Source: Andrena cerasifolii (Eukaryota; Arthropoda; Insecta; Hymenoptera; Andrenidae). From it: a stretch of DNA of 64,000 nucleotides. A program made the translations under genes and the position numbers. How positions within the stretch are numbered: position 1 is the stretch's first letter; the number at the start of each line of letters is the position of its first letter. Shown here piece by piece: positions 1 to 12,200 of the stretch. The notes under the pieces are model-generated. The model ran no database searches, was not told the origin of the DNA, and was given only the letters and a program-made list of their open reading frames with translations. The DNA is taken from the NCBI RefSeq assembly GCF_050908995.1, contig NC_135124.1, positions 4,650,001-4,714,000 on the forward strand, written 5' to 3'.

Positions 1-1487
1 CGAGAAACACCAATATTTTTTATGTAGAATATGCAACGGTATATATGTGAAACTCGTGGTAATGTTAAGTTGGTCTATTTTAAAGTAAAAGCACCAAAAA
101 TAATTAAGAATTTCTGGAAAAAAGTATGTAACATTATGAATTTGCAAAGAAATTAACAATAATTGATTTGATATTTATATTACCTAGTATTTTGCGACGA
201 TCCCACGTGCACGTATCACAGCTTGTATACGTTTTCGCATCGATGCAATCAAGTTTTCACACTGTGATGGCAAAATTTGTTTCCATGACAGCTTAATGGC
301 TTCCAAAAGTTCATTTTTATATATTGTTTTTTTTTGTCGCGTGTAAATTGTTTCCAAAGTGCCCACAAAATTTTCGATTGGACTTAAATCTGGGCTATTT
401 GCTGGCCATTTTATGGGTCGAAAGCCTTTTTGTTGAAGGTAGTTTTGAACTATTTTGCTTCGATGACAACTTGCATTGTCATGTTGAAAATAAAAATCAT
501 CCGAATCGTCGAACCACTGATCTAAACTCGGTATTAAAAAGTGTTCTAATATATGAATATATGCTTCAGAGTTCACAATTTTTATACAAAATGCATATTT
601 GTCCAACTCCTTGAGCTGTCATACAGCTCCGGACCATATACGACTTTGGAAATTTTATTTTAAAATTCAAAGAATCTTCACTAAATTTTTCAATTGGTGT
701 TCTCCACACGAAGTGTCCTGCATCATCTCCTCCTCCGAAAACAACTTTACTCCAATCTTCTGTAGTCCAATGCGCATACTTCTTACACCATTCTAAACGT
801 TTCTTTTTGTGTTCCTTAGTGAGAAATGGCTTTGTCTTTGCTTTGCAGAAAGAATACCCCATTTTTTCATTAATTTCGCGAGACGTGGCTCTTCTCATTT
901 TCTTTGCGATCTGTCTTAATCGTCTGTCATCTCTTCTTGAAGTTGAGCACGGACGTCCGCCTCTTTTGCGATTCACCACACTGCCCGTCTCGTTAAATTT
1001 CCCTTTTATTTTACTTACCGCGCTTCGGCTACAATTCAAAATTTCAGCTACTTTTTGCCGAGTATTACCTTCTTTCAATGATGCAATTATGCGTAACTTT
1101 AAATCGTTAGATAAATGTTTGCGTGGCGGCATGTTTTGAAAAGAGTATTGAAAAGAGAATAATGAAATGAAAACCATGAAGTAACTAACTAATATGCACG
1201 TACAAATGTCAGAAAATACTAATATAGTATTTTTAGAAAATACTAATATAGAAAATACTAGTAATACAAATACTAAAAAAATTATTCTTAATCTCTTTGC
1301 AAATTTATATTGTTCCATACTCATTTGTCAGACACATTTTGTCTCTTCCATATTTTGTATTATATAATAAACAAAATTCTTAATTATTTTTGGTGCTTTT
1401 ACTTTAAAATAGCCCAATTTAACATTACCACGCGTTTCATATATATACCGCTGCATATTATACATAAAAAATATTGGTGTTTCTCGT
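1..1487 (-). mobile_element. Tc1/mariner-superfamily element, decayed
   Basis: The first ~115 bases and the reverse complement of 1373-1487 match with only a handful of differences, forming long terminal inverted repeats (outer end CGAGAAACACCAATATTTTT). The right end is followed by TA at 1488-1489, as expected for Tc1/mariner insertion; the left TA would lie just outside the window. Between the repeats lies a minus-strand Tc1-type transposase relic. The long inverted repeats and DD34E-type remnant support the Tc1 branch. The coding part is broken, so the copy is non-autonomous, but its ends look intact and could still be used in trans. The exact left boundary is cut by the window edge. Confidence 0.88.
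184..1132 (-). pseudogene. Tc1-like transposase, frameshifted and internally deleted
   Basis: On the minus strand an ATG at 1132 begins MPPRKHLSNDLK, followed by a helix-turn-helix typical of Tc1 DNA-binding domains and a GGRP hinge. The product then jumps from the second DNA-binding half (TSREINEKMGY) straight into the catalytic core (KPFLTKEHKKKRLEW), so roughly the end of the DNA-binding region and the start of the core are missing. The place where the first catalytic Asp (FSDE-like) should be reads FGGGDDAGH, a second small deletion. Near 590-610 the frame shifts; the downstream frame carries FQHDNASCH with the second Asp and SPDLSPIEN with the Glu, 34 residues apart (DD34E). An upstream in-frame ATG at 1324 adds a hydrophobic leader that is not part of the family. 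At least three lesions make this a dead gene. Confidence 0.88.
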
Positions 1488-1489
1488 TA

Positions 1490-2715
1490 ATTTCGTATTT
1501 TTGCGTTTGGTTCCAAACTTATTGCCAGGGGTTGTACAAAGCTACCCCGCGCTCTTCGTGAAAAACGATAAATTCGCCGCTGATAATTCCCGCAGAGGAA
1601 AGAAACTAAATGCGAGGTGACATAATCCTAGGGACAAACCTCGCGTCACATGGAGCGACGTGAAAACTGGATACAGGCGAGGTGGGAAGAAGAAATCGAA
1701 GTAACCAGAGAGAAATCACTGCTCCCCGTAATGTACCAAAGGAAGCGCTAAGAGGTGCTGGGTTGCTTTTAGTGAAGAACAGAGATTCAGTCGGGGGAGA
1801 GTCCCAGGGTAATACCTATTTAGCTGCCGCGTTGTCCGCGACACAAAGTCGCCCTCCCGCGCACGATTCAACATTAATGTTTTTAGCCTGGATTACGTTG
1901 TAGCGTGCGCGACCGTTCTCACACACGCGCACCCACGCAGCGGGAATAAAAGCGACGAAAGGTCCTCGGCGGACACGCTCTCCACCTGGCGGCTTGGAAT
2001 CCCTTCGGGTAAATCCACCACCCACAATCAATCATCATTGATGCACGCGCTCCAGCGGCTTGGACTTAAGCGTGTCGGAGCAAGAATCGGCCCCACTTGC
2101 CGAGAAATCCGTTTCGTGTCGCGGGCAAACTGCGTTAAGCGTCGGGAAGACGTACGGCCAATTTTTCACTTTGGATTTCTTCACTCACTTCTTCTGCGGG
2201 TTAAAACTTCCTCAAATTATACTTGGCTTTTACAGGATTTTTTTTTTTTAACAAATATTCCACAGTTTTGGAAGTTGTTTCGCTGATAATTAGCAACGTG
2301 CAGACGAAATTGAAAATTGCAGTTCGCCATAAAGGAATTCGCGCACATTCGGTGTCGCGTGGAATAATTTTGAAATATAATTGACGGCGGAATGTGTTAT
2401 TGTGTATTTGATTAAACGTGCTGATCGCGAGATTTCTCTTTTTTGCTATTCGTTTTTACATAAAACAGTTACGTTTTGCGGAATAAATTGCGGAGGAATA
2501 AGATGGGGAGCGAAACCCGTAAGGCCAGCCTTTTATGATAATAGGCGGCTATGATTTTTAATGAGCCAAATAAAGTGAGATATTTGTCAAATTACGCTTG
2601 GAAATATATAAATCGCTAAGGAATTCTCGATTCATCACGTTTGTGTATTTGTATGAATTTCTTAAATTCGAAAACAGACTCATCCCGATGACTGGTCGCG
2701 TCTCCTGTTTCCATG
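1490..2715. other. Unassigned interval without recognised feature
   Basis: Mixed-composition DNA with a more GC-rich first half (about 1500-2150) and an AT-rich second half. Open frames are short (under 85 codons), without recognisable domains. I see no inverted or tandem repeat of note. Confidence 0.5.
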
Positions 2716-3121
2716 GGTATAGTGCCTCTACGAGCTATAGTGACTTAGGTGTGAGGCCACTCTGTGTTTAGGGAAGACCAGGACAAAACCGGGGCCCTAA
2801 AGATTAAGCGTTACAATTTCGATTTTAATAAAATAAAAAAGAAATTGATTATCATTATTAAAGGACACCAATTAAGCTTTGCTACTGGCTATTAAAAATT
2901 GTCTCATTGTCAGCACATATTAAATACAAATCCATTGTAGTAAGGTATACGTACAGCATTAGAACAGTTGTAATATAAATTATTTTATATTAACAATTTA
3001 TTTTAAATTAAAATCACTGCATGCTTCAGGTAATTTTGGAGACTTTTACCCTTTAGGACCCCGGTTTTGTCCTGGTCTTCCCTAAACACAGTCCCGCAAG
3101 AGCTCGTAGAGGCACTATACC
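2716..3121. mobile_element. Non-autonomous element with ~75 bp imperfect inverted repeats
   Basis: GGTATAGTGCCTCTACGAGC at 2716 is mirrored exactly at 3102-3121. A second matching block just inside it (TTTAGGGAAGACCAGGACAA at about 2768) is mirrored near 3070-3090. The inner ~230 bases are AT-rich and not palindromic, with no coding potential. I cannot see a clean target-site duplication, so the superfamily is undetermined. MITE-like size (406 bp) and paired ends are seen directly; transposition origin is inferred. Confidence 0.7.
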
Positions 3122-4339
3122 TTCATGATGCGATATTGTAACGCGTGTATTACCTATCCCAGGCTTAGAGAATCTTTACAATGGTGCGCCAGCGTGAAAC
3201 AGCCCGCCCGTACTACCGCCCCCCTTTATTCAAGCGTAATTTTTAAAACGACCAAAGAAAACTTGCCAGGGAACGTATTAAACGCAACTCCTGGAAGGAT
3301 CCACTTGATTTCCATTTACAGTGAACCACCCTGAAACACTAAACTGCCGAGGAAAGTAGCCAGCGAATGGTGACAGTACCTGAGGCGAGGCGCGATACCA
3401 GGCTTCCTCAGCGAACCAAATTGCGCGCTGAATTATTCACCGGCCAAGGTTATATACTCGGCCCGTTGGAAAATCTGGCTAAAGCCAACTCCTTCCAGCG
3501 ATTTACCAAGCCTAGAAACCCACCAGCCTGATCCGTAAGTGGGATTCTCGAGGTGGCTTCCGGATGGCAGGGGACGACCTCCCCGCCCGGGGAAGCGTTC
3601 CCGATAATGGCAGTGTTCGCGCGTAAGAGTGCTAAAAGTTTAAGCGTACACGGAAGAGAATGCAGAGCCGCTTCGATCGGCATTCATTATTCAAGCCAGC
3701 CGATCAAGGGAAATATTCCACGGCGTTGAAAAATCCTCGTCGATTCGCGGCGTTTCCCTCTTCGGGAACGATCGTTCCATAATAAATGAGGGAAGAGAGT
3801 CGACTGAACTGGCACGCCTTACTCTCCCCCTGTGCAAATTGTCCGAACGCTGCGGAATCGTTCGTGGAGGCTTCATCCTCCGCGGCTGTTTCGCGGGGAC
3901 AATGGGGTCGCGATAAGAAATTCACGAGACACACGGGTCGCGGCGCGGCGGTGCTCGAGACTCGAGGGCAAGGGCAGGTCAGGCAACAATACCCTTTTCC
4001 AAGTGTGCCGGTGACAACACTGGGACTACCTCAACGTGGGGGTTGAAGAGCCACGGTTAACGGTGTTAGGCGAACGGTATGCTTGTCCGGTTTCTCCGCC
4101 TTGAATTTTCAATTATTATTAGCTCTCGCCAAGGGCTGCGGTAGGAACAAGGAGCGGCCGCTACTCTCGAAAGGGTTCCTGCTTCGTGTGGACTTGTCGG
4201 ATATTTTCGAATGCTCTTCGTCCAGGGTGTCCATTTCGGGGGTACTGAAAACTTGGGTTTTCATATTCTGGGGAACGAGCCACTTTGAACAATTACGTGG
4301 CGAGGATAAGTGGAATGTTCCACTTGTCGGACGAGTGAT
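3122..4339. other. Unassigned interval, moderately GC-rich
   Basis: No recognised gene. Overlapping open frames at 3690-4050 exist on both strands and are typical of GC-rich noncoding DNA. No repeat structure was noticed. Confidence 0.45.
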
Positions 4340-4930
4340 GTACAGTGAGAACTCGTTATAAGCTCGTTACTACTATTCGTTATAAGCTCGTTTCTACTAT
4401 GCGTTGTATGCTCGGTAAGTATCCCCACCATTTCTTGGAATCCCGAGAACGAGCGACAGGGAGCAAAAGAGCCGACGGCAATTTCGTGTTCAGCGATGCC
4501 AGAAGAATCCTGAGACGTGGGACATATGCTTACCCCCACTATGACCTACCCTCGTCTCCCACTACGGCCTACCGTTGCCCCCACTTTCTTCCCATCGCAC
4601 TGCACACAAGCATATCCCTACTCCTGTCCATGTGAGCTGCCTGCTGGGCTACCGAGCACATGGACAGGCGTAAGAGTATGCTTGTGTGCAGTGCGATGGG
4701 AAGAAAGTGGGGGCAACGGTAGGCCGTAGTGGGAGACGAGGGTAGGTCATAGTGGGGATAAGCATTTGTCCCAATTCTGGCATCACTGTTCGTGTTGACT
4801 CTTTCGTTTCCTCTAGCTCACTCTTGGGTTCTCTCACTCGCGCCATTGGCCGCGCGGAATAGTGTTCACAATGCGTTGTACGCTCGCCGCCAGCCCCGTT
4901 CGTCGAGCTTATAACGAGTGCGCACTGTAC
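4340..4930. mobile_element. Nested hairpin MITE
   Basis: Outer ends GTACAGTGAGAACTCGTTAT (4340) and its near-complement at 4904-4930 form a ~26 bp inverted repeat. Inside lies a long hairpin: the block from about 4520 to 4615 reappears reverse-complemented at about 4674-4770 with very few changes. The left flank also carries about 2.5 direct copies of a 24 bp unit built on CGTTATAAGCTCG. No coding potential is credible; the two mirrored open frames are only a by-product of the palindrome. Family unknown. Confidence 0.72.
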
Positions 4931-5088
4931 TTTTGTACAAGGGAAGTTCTGCGACTCGAAAATTCGGAAAAATCTGAAACTTTACAGAAATGTAGTTCAA
5001 GTGATGCTAATAACGAAACTATTTTTGATCCGGCAATAAAACGATCCTAAGGGTGAAAACACGTCCTCGAAAAAATAGCGAGTTATCA

Positions 5089-5337
5089 GAGTATCGTGAA
5101 TATCTAAGAAACTATAAAAGATATCAAAAAGAAGTTAAATTCCAAGTCCTGTGGTTTTTTATATCCTACAAAGCGGCGATAAAAAATTTGAAACCTTATT
5201 CTTTTCAATATTTATCCCCACCACCATACTTGTTCCACAATTTTTTATCACCGTATTGTAGGATATTGAAAGCCATAAAACTTTGAATTGAACTTTTTAT
5301 CGATGCCTTTTGCGATTTCGGTGATATTCATGATACT
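5089..5337. mobile_element. Small fold-back element
   Basis: AGTATCGTGAATATC near 5090 is mirrored by GATATTCATGATACT at 5322-5336. An inner arm (about 5137-5189, around ATATCCTACAAAGCGGCGAT) is mirrored at 5237-5288 with several mismatches. The element is about 250 bp, AT-rich and noncoding. Degenerate arms suggest an old copy. Confidence 0.55.
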
Positions 5338-8310
5338 ATGAGAATTTACAATTTCTTTCAGGGAGTTGTTTGTAATAATAAATATCTATGCATAGGGCCC
5401 CGCAAAATTTACGATGAGCTTTTCGTGGGGCCTGCTAGTAGTACCTACGCCCCTTTTAACTTTACAGAACGAACACTCCAGGAGCAGTACCTATTTGAAC
5501 GCGGAGAGACGTTTTCTAGGAAATTCAATTCCCATACTGTTCGTGAACAGTTTGCGCGCGCTGGCGGAGACGCACCTTCGCGAGCTTGAGGAATCAAGTT
5601 TGACTGAACAGACGCAAGAGTGGGACGGCGCGAAGTATGCAATCTCCTTCGTGCCTGATTTTTCAGGCGCGATTCAATTATCATCGCCAAGGGGGCCGAT
5701 AAGTGTCTTGTCGAACGATCAACAAGTAATCCCGCCAATTTTGGATTTTATAATTTGTTACGATCATCCGGTGGCTCGGACCTTGTCCGGGGCTAAACTA
5801 TCAACGAAAACGAAGCAAGAAGACGCATTAATAATACGATCTCGTCGGTCATTCCACCGAGACGGGCGGACGGACAGACGGGACGGTGTTAGGAACCACA
5901 TTTTTCAAGTCATGCCTGTTAATGCGGTGAACAAGGGGCTGAGTCGGGGTCCTCAATGGCGTATACATCGAGGGGTCTTGACAGACACACCAATGGAAAA
6001 AAATTAATTACGCCCACCTCCCTGACTCGGTAATTCTTAATAATCGATGACTGACGTTTCGACTGAAAGACTTTTTACTGCGCCGGGGCGCTTATCTCTA
6101 TCGAGAGAAAGAGAAATAAAACCCATACTTGAGAATCCTTAATTATCCCTAGTGATCTTAAAGTGTTTAGCCAAACTTTACCACCGTGTCCTGCTAACAA
6201 GGAACACGAGCATGGACGTACAAAAATATTTCACGCATAGTTTTTGGCAGCTACCGAAATTGATTACCGAGTGAAAAGAACCCTCGGATTAGGGGATGAA
6301 AAATTTGTTTCGTTGAATTTTTTGCAAAGTGCTGAAGATAGAAAAAAACGTAGTAGCTCCAATGAGCATTTTTCATCAACATCTCCGGTAACGGTGCAAT
6401 ATTTTTTGGTGAAAATTGGTGGGTAATTTCCTTCGACGATTAAAAGCAATATAAAGACGACAGTGAATCCCAGCTCACGTGATCAATCTTTTCAGTAAAA
6501 TCGACCGTGCGAGGAGCAAGGCTGAATTGATCAATCCCGCGATCCTATTATCTAAGAAATAATGTCTAACTTCGTTTCGGTACGTTCAGGAACCAAGCAT
6601 GCGGCTAGATGGCGCATGGATCCCATTACGGTCCCTCCCGCAATCTTTTCGAGCAACATCTGCCGCGGTTTGCGAACGCGACTACCTCCGATCCCGTAAG
6701 GTTCTTACTCAAGGTCGCACGTAAAACCGAGCGGAATAAAATAGCTGTCGGAATCAACCTGCATCTGTTGTTTTTGGTGAATAGATAACCACGCGAAAGT
6801 GGATGACTTACCTTCTTCCCTGCGGCGAAAAATACAGCACAGAAAAGGAGGAAAAAAACCGAAGAACGAAAAGGAAAATATATATGTAAAGCGAAAATAT
6901 CCTCTTTAATTGAATTTGAGCGCGCTTTGGATACTCAGCGCACGCTTCGGAGCATGATTGACAGGTGGCGCATCAATTACGACTGGGCATAAAAAATTAG
7001 ACAGAGATAGGGAAGTAGAGCACATGTGCAATCCATAATTATCCGTGATTAACTTACTATAAATTAAAATTAATAAGAAGTTAGATAAACTGAGCAGAGA
7101 ACAGGTGAAAATTAACTTTTATTGCCGTTTCTCTGTTTTTCAGGTAAGACCACTGTACAAACTGTAAATATAATGTAAATAGTATAAATAAAATTCAACT
7201 CTGTTTTTCAGTGAAACAATTATTGGTTAATTTCATAACCTGGTCAAGAAAAAAAATTTATAATTAACATTATGTATATTTTTTTGTTGAAAATATATAT
7301 ATATAAAGTGGCAGAGACTATGTACAGGTAGGTGCGGTTCCGTAAGACCGTCTTTGAGACAAACAATATCTCTGACAAGCGAGAGACAGAAGCTTAATTG
7401 CGAAGAAAGGTGAAAGATCGACGGCGACCTGACACAAAGAAGCGCCCCGACCGTTAGCCTCTCCACAAAGGGGAATGGAACGTATTAAGAGGTCCGGCGA
7501 TTATCTACGCAAAACAAGATCGCCCTCGATGCATTGTTTTAAGTGGATCCGAGCGTGGCCCACGCCAGACTGGGACTACGGTGCCGCACCTCGTTGGCCT
7601 GCGCCACGAAATGCAGATCAGGCCGCGGGATTGTTCTTCCCTCTGCCGACCTCGGTTATTGTCTCAAGACAAGGCCTACCGCGAGGTAGAGGTCACCTCT
7701 TAGCCTCCACCGCAGCAAATCGTCGAACCCCGCGAACCCGGCAAACAATGCCGATAGCTAGCATATTCAACTCCGCGAGTACCCGAATGCTTCCTCATTG
7801 TGGGGTCACTTGTAACTGCTCTAGCTTGTAAATCATCACGATCAGCGGGAACCCTCGCGCGATCATTTACGGGGAAGTGAAAGCACTTTCCCGTGGCGCG
7901 CTAAAGACTGTAGGTACCTAGGTTAAAGCAGGCAATGTCGTTGTCTCTTGCGGGATAATTGCTTTGGTGCAGTGTCTCCATGGACGCGCAGTTAACGTGT
8001 TGCTTATGTATTTCCTCATTTCTGTTAAGGCGACATGTGCTACCAAGAGATCCCGCATTTTCGTGAGGTACCCCGCAGCAACGATTGCAGCTATGCGCGT
8101 ACTTTCGCTGCGGTGTCGAGTCTCTTCAAGGCTTGAGGCTGTTACGTACGCAGCCCTATCTTTGAACTCTTAAACCCTTTCGGGTGTCCGGAATGCGCGT
8201 GACCCGGCGGGGTCACAGTTCCCTGCAGTGGTGGGATGCAACCAAGTTTTCCCGGAAAACCTGATATTCAATGAAGGTATTCATATCCCCACTACTTCTT
8301 AGCCGAATTT
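5338..8310. other. Unassigned interval without recognised gene
   Basis: The longest open frame here (5414-6007, 197 codons, plus strand) has no domain that I recognise, has overlapping antisense frames and lacks convincing context, so it is not called. A short perfect-looking palindrome GTGACCCGGCGGGGTCAC lies at about 8199-8216. The direct repeat TCTCTGTTTTTCAG occurs near 7131 and again near 7198. Confidence 0.45.
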
Positions 8311-8315
8311 CACGA

Positions 8316-8354
8316 TATAAAAAGGGCCACGGATCAATGCTCGGGGGCTCATTT
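8316..8354 (+). promoter_or_regulatory. TATA box plus initiator-like motif
   Basis: TATAAAAAGG at 8316 is a strong arthropod TATA-box match, and TCATTT at 8349-8354 fits the insect initiator consensus TCAKTY, putting a possible start at A8351, about 35 bases downstream of the first T. The distance is slightly longer than usual. No coding exon is evident downstream; the next distinctive feature is the minisatellite from 8690. Chance occurrence cannot be excluded. Confidence 0.3.
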
Positions 8355-8689
8355 CCAGTCTAGTACGCGTAGACGAAAGAGGCTTGCGAGATCGAGTATT
8401 ATTTCAACTTAAACCATACAGTGCGTAGAGTCGCTGATAGGTGTTGTAATTATTAAGCTCTTTGAGACCCCCGCATTTCTCAGTGCGTTAAAACCGAGAG
8501 GTGGACCTAGGTGCCGCGACAAAAACACGTAAACATTTGTAAAGACTGAACTTACAGAATATAATTAGTTATTATAAATTCAGTGTTCTTTTCAATCACC
8601 ATCCGAATTTCCTCTTTGAGACCAACCCACAAAGATACCTCTTTACCGCTCAAGGGGTATCGCATTATAAAGTTACGAGGCTAAACTAA

Positions 8690-9270
8690 CATTCCTAGTG
8701 GGTCCCGGGAATACCAGACCCCGGTTCGTCCACGATATCCACCTTCCTAACGGCTCCCGGGGATACCAGACCCCGGTTCGTCCGTGAAACTTTACCTTCC
8801 TAGTGGCTCCCGGGGATACCACACCCCGGTTCGTCCACGACATCCAACCTCCTTATAGCGGCTCCCGGGGATACCAGACCCCGGTTCGTCCACGACATCC
8901 AACCTCTTTATAGCGGCTCCCGGGGATACCAGACCCCGGTTCGTCCGTGAAACTTTACCTTCCTAGTGGCTCCCGGGGATACCAGACCCCGGTTCGTCCA
9001 CGACATCCAACCTCCTTATAGCGGCTCCCGGGGATACCAGACCCCGATTCGTCCACGATATCCACCTTCCTAGCGGCTCCCGGGGATACCAGACCCCGGT
9101 TCGTCCGTGAAACTTTGCCTTCCTAGTGGCTCCCGGGGATACCACACCCCGGTTCGTCCACGACATCCAACCTCCTTATAGCGGCTCCCGGGGATACCAC
9201 ACCCCGGTTCGTCCACGACATCCAACCTCCTTATAGCGGCTCCCGGGGACACCAGACCCCGGTTCGTCCG
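8690..9270. repeat. Minisatellite, 11 units of 52-55 bp with hairpin core
   Basis: Eleven copies of a unit carrying a core CCGGGG-ATACCAGA-CCCCGG, a perfect 6 bp inverted repeat around an 8 nt loop, followed by GTTCGTCC and a variable spacer. Three spacer classes can be read: A (CGATATCCACCTTCCTA), B (GTGAAACTTTACCTTCC) and C (ACGACATCCAACCTCCTT). Their order is A B C C B C A B C C, then a divergent last unit, which suggests higher-order duplication. Unit length is not a multiple of three, so minus-strand open frames through it change frame each unit and are not credible proteins. No Cas genes are present and spacers repeat, so this is not CRISPR. Confidence 0.92.
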
Positions 9271-12200
9271 CTACTAACAAACTCTAAAAAACAAATTCAA
9301 TCCTCGGCCTCGCAGCCGCCATTCTCATTGCCCTCAGCCTCGGCTCGTAACAAGGCTCAGGCGACTGCCCCGCTCGCAAAAAATTGTCAAAAGCATCTTC
9401 ACCAGGCAATCGCATCATCGTGTCTGTCCTAGGACATAGTTCTAGCTGCGATCTAACTTTACATTGCCAGTCGTTGGAAGAATAACAGGAAAACCTCGAT
9501 CGAGCCAGAGGTATCTAGTCGAGCAGGCAAGATTCACTCCACGATCGTCAATTGCGATTCAGCAATAGCTGAGGGCTAAAGATTACGAGCCTCCGTCGGT
9601 GTTGCGCAGCGTGCCAGAAGAAGGTAACGCCGTTAGCTGAAGAAAGAACGTCGTTAGCGAAGGTGGCCGCTCGCGTTGGCGTACTTGCGCGTGAAAAATT
9701 AAAGGTTGAAAGCAAGCGGATTTCCCCGGCAGCCTTTGACGAACTGCAGGAAGGACACACGGTCCTGTTGGTGGCGTCGTGTCCTCGTGTTTCACGCATT
9801 TTTCCCCGTGACGCTTTTCTCGCGGCCGGAAATTAACGAGGGAATATTTCATTTTCAAAGGATCGAGAGAGGAGCGACTCGCAGCGGAGGCAAAGAAACC
9901 CGATGACGGGGCGGGGGGGGGGGGGGTTGAGGGAGGCGGGGAGGAGATTCGAGCGAACGAGCGGTTTGCCACTTTATTCGCGGGCGCCTCCCACACTATC
10001 GCGTCTCGTCTCCGTTTTGTAATCATGAATTTCGTCGACGACGTCATTAACGTGGATTAACAGCGGCGTTAAGGGAAGACTCGTTCTCCCGCTCTGCCTT
10101 CGCCGATGGATGCGTCATCGTAATCGTTTTCAAAGACGGTTTCCGAGGGTTAGTACCCCGTCGCATTCTGGGGTCCCTCGTCGCCGCGAACGAATATAAT
10201 GACGAAACGAAAACAGCTCTTCTGTTTTAAGAACCCTTCGATACCAGCATGCGCCCGAGAGGGGCCTTTCCGAAAACGCTTTTCAACGCAGCGACGGAAG
10301 TTCCGTTTTCCACGAACCACGGATGCGCGCTGGAACAAAGAGGCCCGGGTGGAGAAGATCGCGCGTAACCTCCGGCAGAATTGCGGGTCCAACCGCGGGC
10401 GTCGTCGAATAAGACGGGCCTACCCGTTCCAAAAGGCGCGCAGCACCCACGCCGAGAAGGGCCGGGGGAGAAGACGAAAATGGCGTCGGAGCACCATAAC
10501 TTTTGCGAGAGGCGTCGGTCGAGACGCGGATCCACGTGGCGCCGGCACGTCAGGCCAAGAGTCTCGCAGGCTCGCGTCTCCTGGCGATCGACATCTAATT
10601 TACATTTGAATCACGCGCGCCGTGTCCCCGTCGCGCCTGGACGGCCACGAAATCTCCGGGCCCCTCGTAAATCGTCCAGTCGTCAGTGAACCGGGGCCGC
10701 AATTTTTTGGTGACACACACCGCTCGCTTCGTTTCAGCTACGCCACTGCGGCCGTGGTGCCGTGTGGTAGTTTGTCCAGGTGATTACGCTGTCGCTTCAA
10801 GCCCGTTCTCCCCCCACTATCGCCTTCTCGCCTCGACCCTACCCCTCCGACGCTGCTGGACCGATGTATGCCCGCGTACAACCCAGCGCGGCGTGCACGT
10901 ACGCACGCACACCGCCGCCACGTGATGAACTGACTGGACCACCTTATGTCCTTAAACTGCGAAGAGGGGCCAGCCGGAGTCGTGTGGGGAGCAGGTGAGG
11001 CGTGAGGAGGACGATGGGCAAAGACGAAACGGACGGTGGATTCTGGGTCCAGGGGTGGAGGGGGCTCATCTCGCAGCAATCGCTTCGGTCACGCCAACGC
11101 TATGTACCCTCTCTCTCTCTCCCAATTTAATCAGGTGTTAAATACGAGCATCGTTGCACACCTCGAGTATTCCCACCACAGCGTACTCGAGGAGGTCCGT
11201 GTAGTTCTCTCCTCTCCTTTCTATTTCTCTCCGTCCCTCTCCGCCGGACATCCTCCGCGCTCGTCCCGACGCTCGAGTTTTTGCCGCGCACGCCTACGTT
11301 CTTACGGACCCCGATATCAGTGCCGGCGGTCGCGGGAAGAGAGGGGAGGAAGGGGGGACTTAAGCTGAGCCCACAACAGGCGACAGGTGCGCTCCACGAG
11401 GATCGTTGAGGTTATGGTCGCCCTGTCGGTTAGTCGCTTCGATGTGGGATCTATTGGCGAGCAATCGAAGTGTTTAAAATGCTGCGTTGTTGTTGAGTCC
11501 ACTGTGTTTTGCAGCACGAATAGTATGGCAATAGCATTTGCTATACTTTGTGTATTTATTTAAGTATGAAGTGATTGGTGGACCTAATCAACAGCAGATA
11601 TTGCTTTGCGTTGGAATGCAACGATATCTACTGTGGCCCGATGGAAAGAAGTCGGTTGAAATGTCACAGGGGCAAGAGGGGTCCTTCGGTCGCATTGGCT
11701 CCCGCCGCCCGGGTCCCGTTTGCTTAGTTTGTATTCGTCGACGTTGTCGCGCCCGGCCAATAGGGATACACTATTCGGATCTGATATTCGGACCCCAGAG
11801 TTTCTCGACCGACTTCTTTCCATCGGGGCACAGTACTCTTGACGCCTGGGGTTTTTCCTCGAACTTTTTTTACCTGTTTCTAGGGACTCAGGGAAGGATG
11901 CGGAGGCGACGGTTTTTAGGTTCAGTCTGCACTGAGCCTCCATGGTGCAGAGATATAGTATCACGCAACAGTTATAGCTAGCAAAGTTGTATTTTACCAT
12001 TGTAACATGGATATCAGTTGTTAATAAATATATTATTCTATATTTTACTATAAAGTCTAACACTTTGTCAACAATTGTAACCGCAGTGCGTTTACAGAAA
12101 CGTATGTAAACCACACATGTTTATATAATTCTTGCCAATTTTACATTCCTTATTGCAGTTAATAGGGTAAATTGCACTAAGGCTGGCACTGCACTAATCA

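Noticed and set aside
1816..2286. Short overlapping frames after the Tc1 element
   Set aside because: Under 85 codons, on both strands, without domain or conservation evidence.
5414..6007. 197-codon plus-strand open frame
   Set aside because: No domain recognised and an antisense frame of similar quality overlaps it; no splice or promoter context supports it.
8963..9252. Minus-strand repeat proteins over the minisatellite
   Set aside because: Unit length of 52-55 bases changes the frame from unit to unit, so the apparent repeat peptides are accidental.
8690..9270. Regular array that could be read as a CRISPR locus
   Set aside because: Unit spacers repeat in three classes instead of being unique, no cas genes are present and the DNA is eukaryotic in character; it is a minisatellite.
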